From NCBI GenBank assembly GCA_003252375.1, contig QKEJ01000175.1, positions 1-61,824 on the forward strand: a stretch of 61,824 nucleotides of DNA, read 5' to 3'. The DNA comes from Halodesulfovibrio sp. GTDB lineage: Bacteria > Desulfobacterota > Desulfovibrionia > Desulfovibrionales > Desulfovibrionaceae. This document shows, piece by piece, positions 59,009 to 61,824 of this stretch. How positions within the stretch are numbered: the first letter of the stretch is position 1; every line of letters starts with the position of its first letter. Both the position numbers and the translations under genes were made by a program. Under the pieces are notes generated by a model, which was given only the letters and a program-made list of their open reading frames with translations, did no database searches and was not told where the DNA came from.

Positions 59009-59635
59009 CTAGCCCTCCATGGGCAGCACATCCACAAGCACCGTGCCGTTGGTCATTTCCGCAAGGGCAAAGCCGAGCGCATCGGCGTGTTCCTCGGGCA
59101 ATTCCAGCAGGAAACGGCCATCCGCACCGAACTCCTCAAGAACAACCTGCGCCTCGAACGCGGGCAGCATGCGCTTGAACAGGGTGATGGCGCCGTACTC
59201 CAACACCACGTCCATGCGGACCAGCACGACCCGTTCCCGCACGGGCAAGGTTTCCAGACCGGACTTCACCATGCCCCCGTAGGCGCGGACCAAACCGCCC
59301 GTGCCGAGCTTGGTGCCGCCGAAGTAGCGGGTCACCACACAGGCAACCTCGCCCACTCCACCGTGCAGCAGCATGTTCAGCATGGGACGCCCGGCCGTTC
59401 CGTGCGGCTCGCCGTCATCACTCATGCCCACGCTCGCCGTACTGCCGGGCGGACCGGCCTGAAAGGCCCAGCAATTGTGGGTAGCGTCCGGGAACTCGCT
59501 GCGGACCTCCTCGATGAACGCACGTGCGGACTCGGCGTCCGGCGCATGCGCCAGCGTGACGATGAACCGGCTTCTGCTGATCATCTCTTCCGTCCGGTGC
59601 GGGGAGGGCCCGGGAATGGGATAGCGGGTGGACAT
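59009..59635 (-). CDS. YigZ/IMPACT family protein
   Basis: The 208-residue protein has the IMPACT N-terminal domain (about 15-130: SRFIVTLAHAPDAESARAFIEEVRSEFPDATHNCWAF, then DDGEPHGTAGRPMLNMLLHGGVGEVACVVTRYFGGTKLGTGGLVRAYGG). The C-terminal ferredoxin-like DUF1949 domain covers about 140-205. These proteins resemble the eukaryotic translation regulator IMPACT; a bacterial role in translation or stress is likely but unproven. I chose the ATG at 59635. It lies divergent from topoisomerase III with 91 bp between. Confidence 0.9.
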   Translation of the reverse strand: MSTRYPIPGPSPHRTEEMISRSRFIVTLAHAPDAESARAFIEEVRSEFPDATHNCWAFQAGPPGSTASVGMSDDGEPHGTAGRPMLNMLLHGGVGEVACVVTRYFGGTKLGTGGLVRAYGGMVKSGLETLPVRERVVLVRMDVVLEYGAITLFKRMLPAFEAQVVLEEFGADGRFLLELPEEHADALGFALAEMTNGTVLVDVLPMEG

Positions 59636-59726
59636 GCCGCCTGCATAGCGGGCCCGGGCCCGCAGGTCAACGGCGCTCCGGGACGTGTTGACCAATGCCC
59701 GCTTTCATCCTACATCCTGCCGAATC

Positions 59727-61824
59727 ATGTCCAAAACGCTCATCATCGCCGAAAAGCCGTCCGTTGCCCGTGAAATTGCGCCCCTTGTCAACGCCACCGC
59801 ACGCCGCGAAGGCTACATGGAGGGCCCTGACCATATGGTCAGCTGGGCCGTCGGCCATCTGGTCGGCATAGCGGAGCCCGAAGAGCAGCACGAAGCCTGG
59901 CAGGGCAAGTGGACCCTTGAACAGCTGCCCATCATTCCCCCGAAGTTCAAGCTTGCCGTACTGAACGAGGGGCGGCGGCAGTTCGCCGTGCTCCAGCGGC
60001 TGCTCAATCTCGACGAGGTTACCACGGTCATCAACGCAACGGACGCCGGGCGCGAAGGCGAGCTGATCTTCCGGCGCATCTACCTGATGGCCGGGTGCAC
60101 CAAGGCGGTCAAACGCTTCTGGGCCAACGACATGACGGAACAGGGCCTCAGGAAGAGCCTTGCCAAGCTCCTGCCCGACGCCACCAAGCGCAACCTCGGC
60201 CTTGCCTCCTTTGCCCGCGCCGAGGCGGACTGGCTCATCGGCATGAATTTTTCCCGCATCTTCACCATCAAGGCAAACAGCCTTGTTTCCGTGGGACGCG
60301 TCCAGACCCCGGTCCTCAAGCTGCTGGCGGACCGCCGCCGCGAAATCGAGCACTTCGTCCCCAAGGACTACTGGACCGTGGAAGCCCGGTTCGGCAGGGA
60401 GGGCACCAGCTTTGCCGGCACATGGCACGAGCCTCCGGAATTCAAGGAGACGCGCATCAATGTCTCCGACAGGGCAACGAGCATTGTCGACTCCTGCCGG
60501 GACAAGGAAGGGGTGGTGGATTCCGCCACCAGCCGCAAGGGCAGCACCAAGCCCCCGCTCCCCTTTGACCTGACCACCCTGCAGCGCGAGGCCAACACCC
60601 GCTTCGGCTATTCCGCCAAGGACACGCTCGGCATTGCCCAGTCCCTGTATGAACAGAAAAAACTGCTCACCTACCCCCGAACGGACTCACGCCACATCAC
60701 GCGCGAGCTCTTTGGAGAAATCCTCAACTACTTCCGGGCCATCTACCATCTCTACCAGGAAGAGACCGTTCCGGCAGTGGAGCGGATCAAAGAGGGCAAA
60801 AAATTCGCCTGCGTTGACGACAAGAAGGTCACCGACCACCACGCCATCATTCCCACCGCCAACAAGGCGGATCTGAGCCGCCTCTCCGCCGAGGAAGCCA
60901 ATATCTACGACATGGTCTGCCGCCGGTTCATCGCCGCCTTCTGTGCGGACGCCACCTATTCCTCCACCGTGGTGCAGATTCTGGTGGGCGAGCACACCTT
61001 CATTTCCAAGGGCAAGGTGTTCAAGGATACGGGCTGGCTCAGCGTGGAACCGTGGCGCGCAGCAGAGGACAATCCCCTGCCGCAACTGCGCAAGGGCAGC
61101 CGTGTGGACACGGAGGACGTGCAGGCGGTGAAGCGGCAGACCAAGGCCCCGGCGCACTTCACGGACGCCTCGCTGCTTGCCGCCATGGAAACCGCGGGCA
61201 AGCTTGTGGAAGATGAAGAATTGCGTAACGCCATGAAGGAACGCGGACTGGGCACACCGGCCACCCGGGCCCAGATCATCGAAACCCTGCTTGCACGGCA
61301 GTATGTGAACAAGGACGGGAAGAAGCTCATCTGCAGTGACAAGGGGCTGGAAGTGGCCGATATCGTCACCGCCCTGCTGCCCGAAGTCGCCTCGCCGGAA
61401 ATGACCGGAGCATGGGAAAAGAAGCTGAAGGATATCGAAGCGGGCGAGCACACCTATCCCGATTTCATGCGGGACATCCGCACCATGGTCAGCCGCGGCA
61501 TTGGCAACATACGGCACCGCAGCGTCACGTCCATCCTTGTTGCCGCCAAAGCCCGGACCATGCCCGCCCGCGAACTGGACGGCAAATGTCCGCTCTGCGG
61601 GGCCGAAGTGGTGGAACGCGAAAAGGGATTCGGATGCTCCCACTGGAAACGCGAGGACGGAGGCTGTCTGTTCACCATATGGAAAATAATGTTCGGCCGC
61701 GACATAACCAATACTATGGTTGGCGAACTCCTGACAGCAGGACGCACGGCCGAACCGGTTGAGTGCCGGTCGCGTGCGGGCAAGTCGTACCTTGCCTTTC
61801 TCAAGCTTGAAGACGGACAGGTCC
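59727..61824 (+). CDS. topB: DNA topoisomerase III (partial, continues past the window)
   Basis: This reading frame stays open to the end of the window: 699 codons, so only the N-terminal part is visible. It is a type IA topoisomerase with the TOPRIM domain first (TLIIAEKPSVAREIA, then NATDAGREGELIFRR). The catalytic Tyr316 is in LLTYPRTDSRHI, and VGRVQTPVLKLLADR is typical of TopB. After the core there is a C-terminal zinc-binding segment (CPLCGAEVVEREKGFGCSHW). Type IA enzymes relax or decatenate DNA via a 5'-phosphotyrosine link. The start is an ATG at 59727 without a clear ribosome-binding site. The rest must be read from the neighbouring sequence. Confidence 0.93.
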   Translation, partial: MSKTLIIAEKPSVAREIAPLVNATARREGYMEGPDHMVSWAVGHLVGIAEPEEQHEAWQGKWTLEQLPIIPPKFKLAVLNEGRRQFAVLQRLLNLDEVTTVINATDAGREGELIFRRIYLMAGCTKAVKRFWANDMTEQGLRKSLAKLLPDATKRNLGLASFARAEADWLIGMNFSRIFTIKANSLVSVGRVQTPVLKLLADRRREIEHFVPKDYWTVEARFGREGTSFAGTWHEPPEFKETRINVSDRATSIVDSCRDKEGVVDSATSRKGSTKPPLPFDLTTLQREANTRFGYSAKDTLGIAQSLYEQKKLLTYPRTDSRHITRELFGEILNYFRAIYHLYQEETVPAVERIKEGKKFACVDDKKVTDHHAIIPTANKADLSRLSAEEANIYDMVCRRFIAAFCADATYSSTVVQILVGEHTFISKGKVFKDTGWLSVEPWRAAEDNPLPQLRKGSRVDTEDVQAVKRQTKAPAHFTDASLLAAMETAGKLVEDEELRNAMKERGLGTPATRAQIIETLLARQYVNKDGKKLICSDKGLEVADIVTALLPEVASPEMTGAWEKKLKDIEAGEHTYPDFMRDIRTMVSRGIGNIRHRSVTSILVAAKARTMPARELDGKCPLCGAEVVEREKGFGCSHWKREDGGCLFTIWKIMFGRDITNTMVGELLTAGRTAEPVECRSRAGKSYLAFLKLEDGQV

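Overview
The window is a 61.8 kb stretch of a high-GC, Gram-negative bacterial chromosome. The gene content points to a Desulfovibrio-like deltaproteobacterium (Desulfobacterota, Desulfovibrionaceae). A single flagellin, CheV, RipA-family, DUF502, DarP, TrmFO and YkgJ genes occur together, and the order flagellin, panB, panC, DUF502, metK agrees with what I recall of Desulfovibrio genomes. That placement is from memory and codon style, not from a search. I saw no phage, insertion sequence, CRISPR array, rRNA operon or obvious genomic island. Most of the window is core metabolism and housekeeping with small lineage-specific genes between.

Layout. 0-10.5 kb: DUF2000 and AraC regulator, a methyltransferase, a DMT exporter, small membrane genes, a CoA-binding/YkgJ/J-protein operon, an M24 peptidase, and a LysR regulator divergent from a double carboxymuconolactone decarboxylase. 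10.5-15 kb: two identical tRNA-Lys(CTT) genes, a full-length DsbD, a GT9 glycosyltransferase and a RipA-like membrane protein. 15.4-19.4 kb: a polar amino acid ABC transporter operon (ATPase, binding protein, two permeases) ending in prmA. 20-28 kb: a small internally repeated protein, dut-argD, alpha-glucan phosphorylase, an orphan binding protein, trmFO and an HD hydrolase. 28-38.9 kb: a Bfd-like protein, DUF2238, flagellin, the pantothenate genes panB and panC separated by a papain-like protein, DUF502-metK, a DUF4344 protein, cheV, an exonuclease and nth. 39-47.6 kb: cutA, a PfkB kinase, a coiled-coil protein with a sigma-28-like promoter, an HMA protein lacking one cysteine, miaB-DUF151, a five-EF-hand protein, a PHP phosphoesterase and an exported adenosine deaminase-like protein. 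47.7-61.8 kb: an orphan RND pump, a coiled-coil/zinc-ribbon gene with a 38-residue membrane protein, a REC-TPR protein, DarP, a tandem pair of uncharacterised paralogues behind a good sigma-54 promoter, a THI5-like/degenerate GGDEF sensor, a lactonase-like protein with a possible leader peptide, pgl, a YigZ protein and topoisomerase III, which runs off the end.

The best candidate for something undescribed is the pair at 53597-54336. It consists of two proteins of 108 and 111 residues that align without a gap over 79 residues (25 identities by my count). They are transcribed together from a sequence that closely fits an RpoN promoter, and they lie divergent from a membrane sensor with a GGDEF-like domain. 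Other points of interest are a small set of motility-linked or surface-style proteins (coiled-coil, EF-hand, repeat protein), a papain-like Cys-His-Asp protein between panB and panC, and several RNA hairpins placed where they could control expression.
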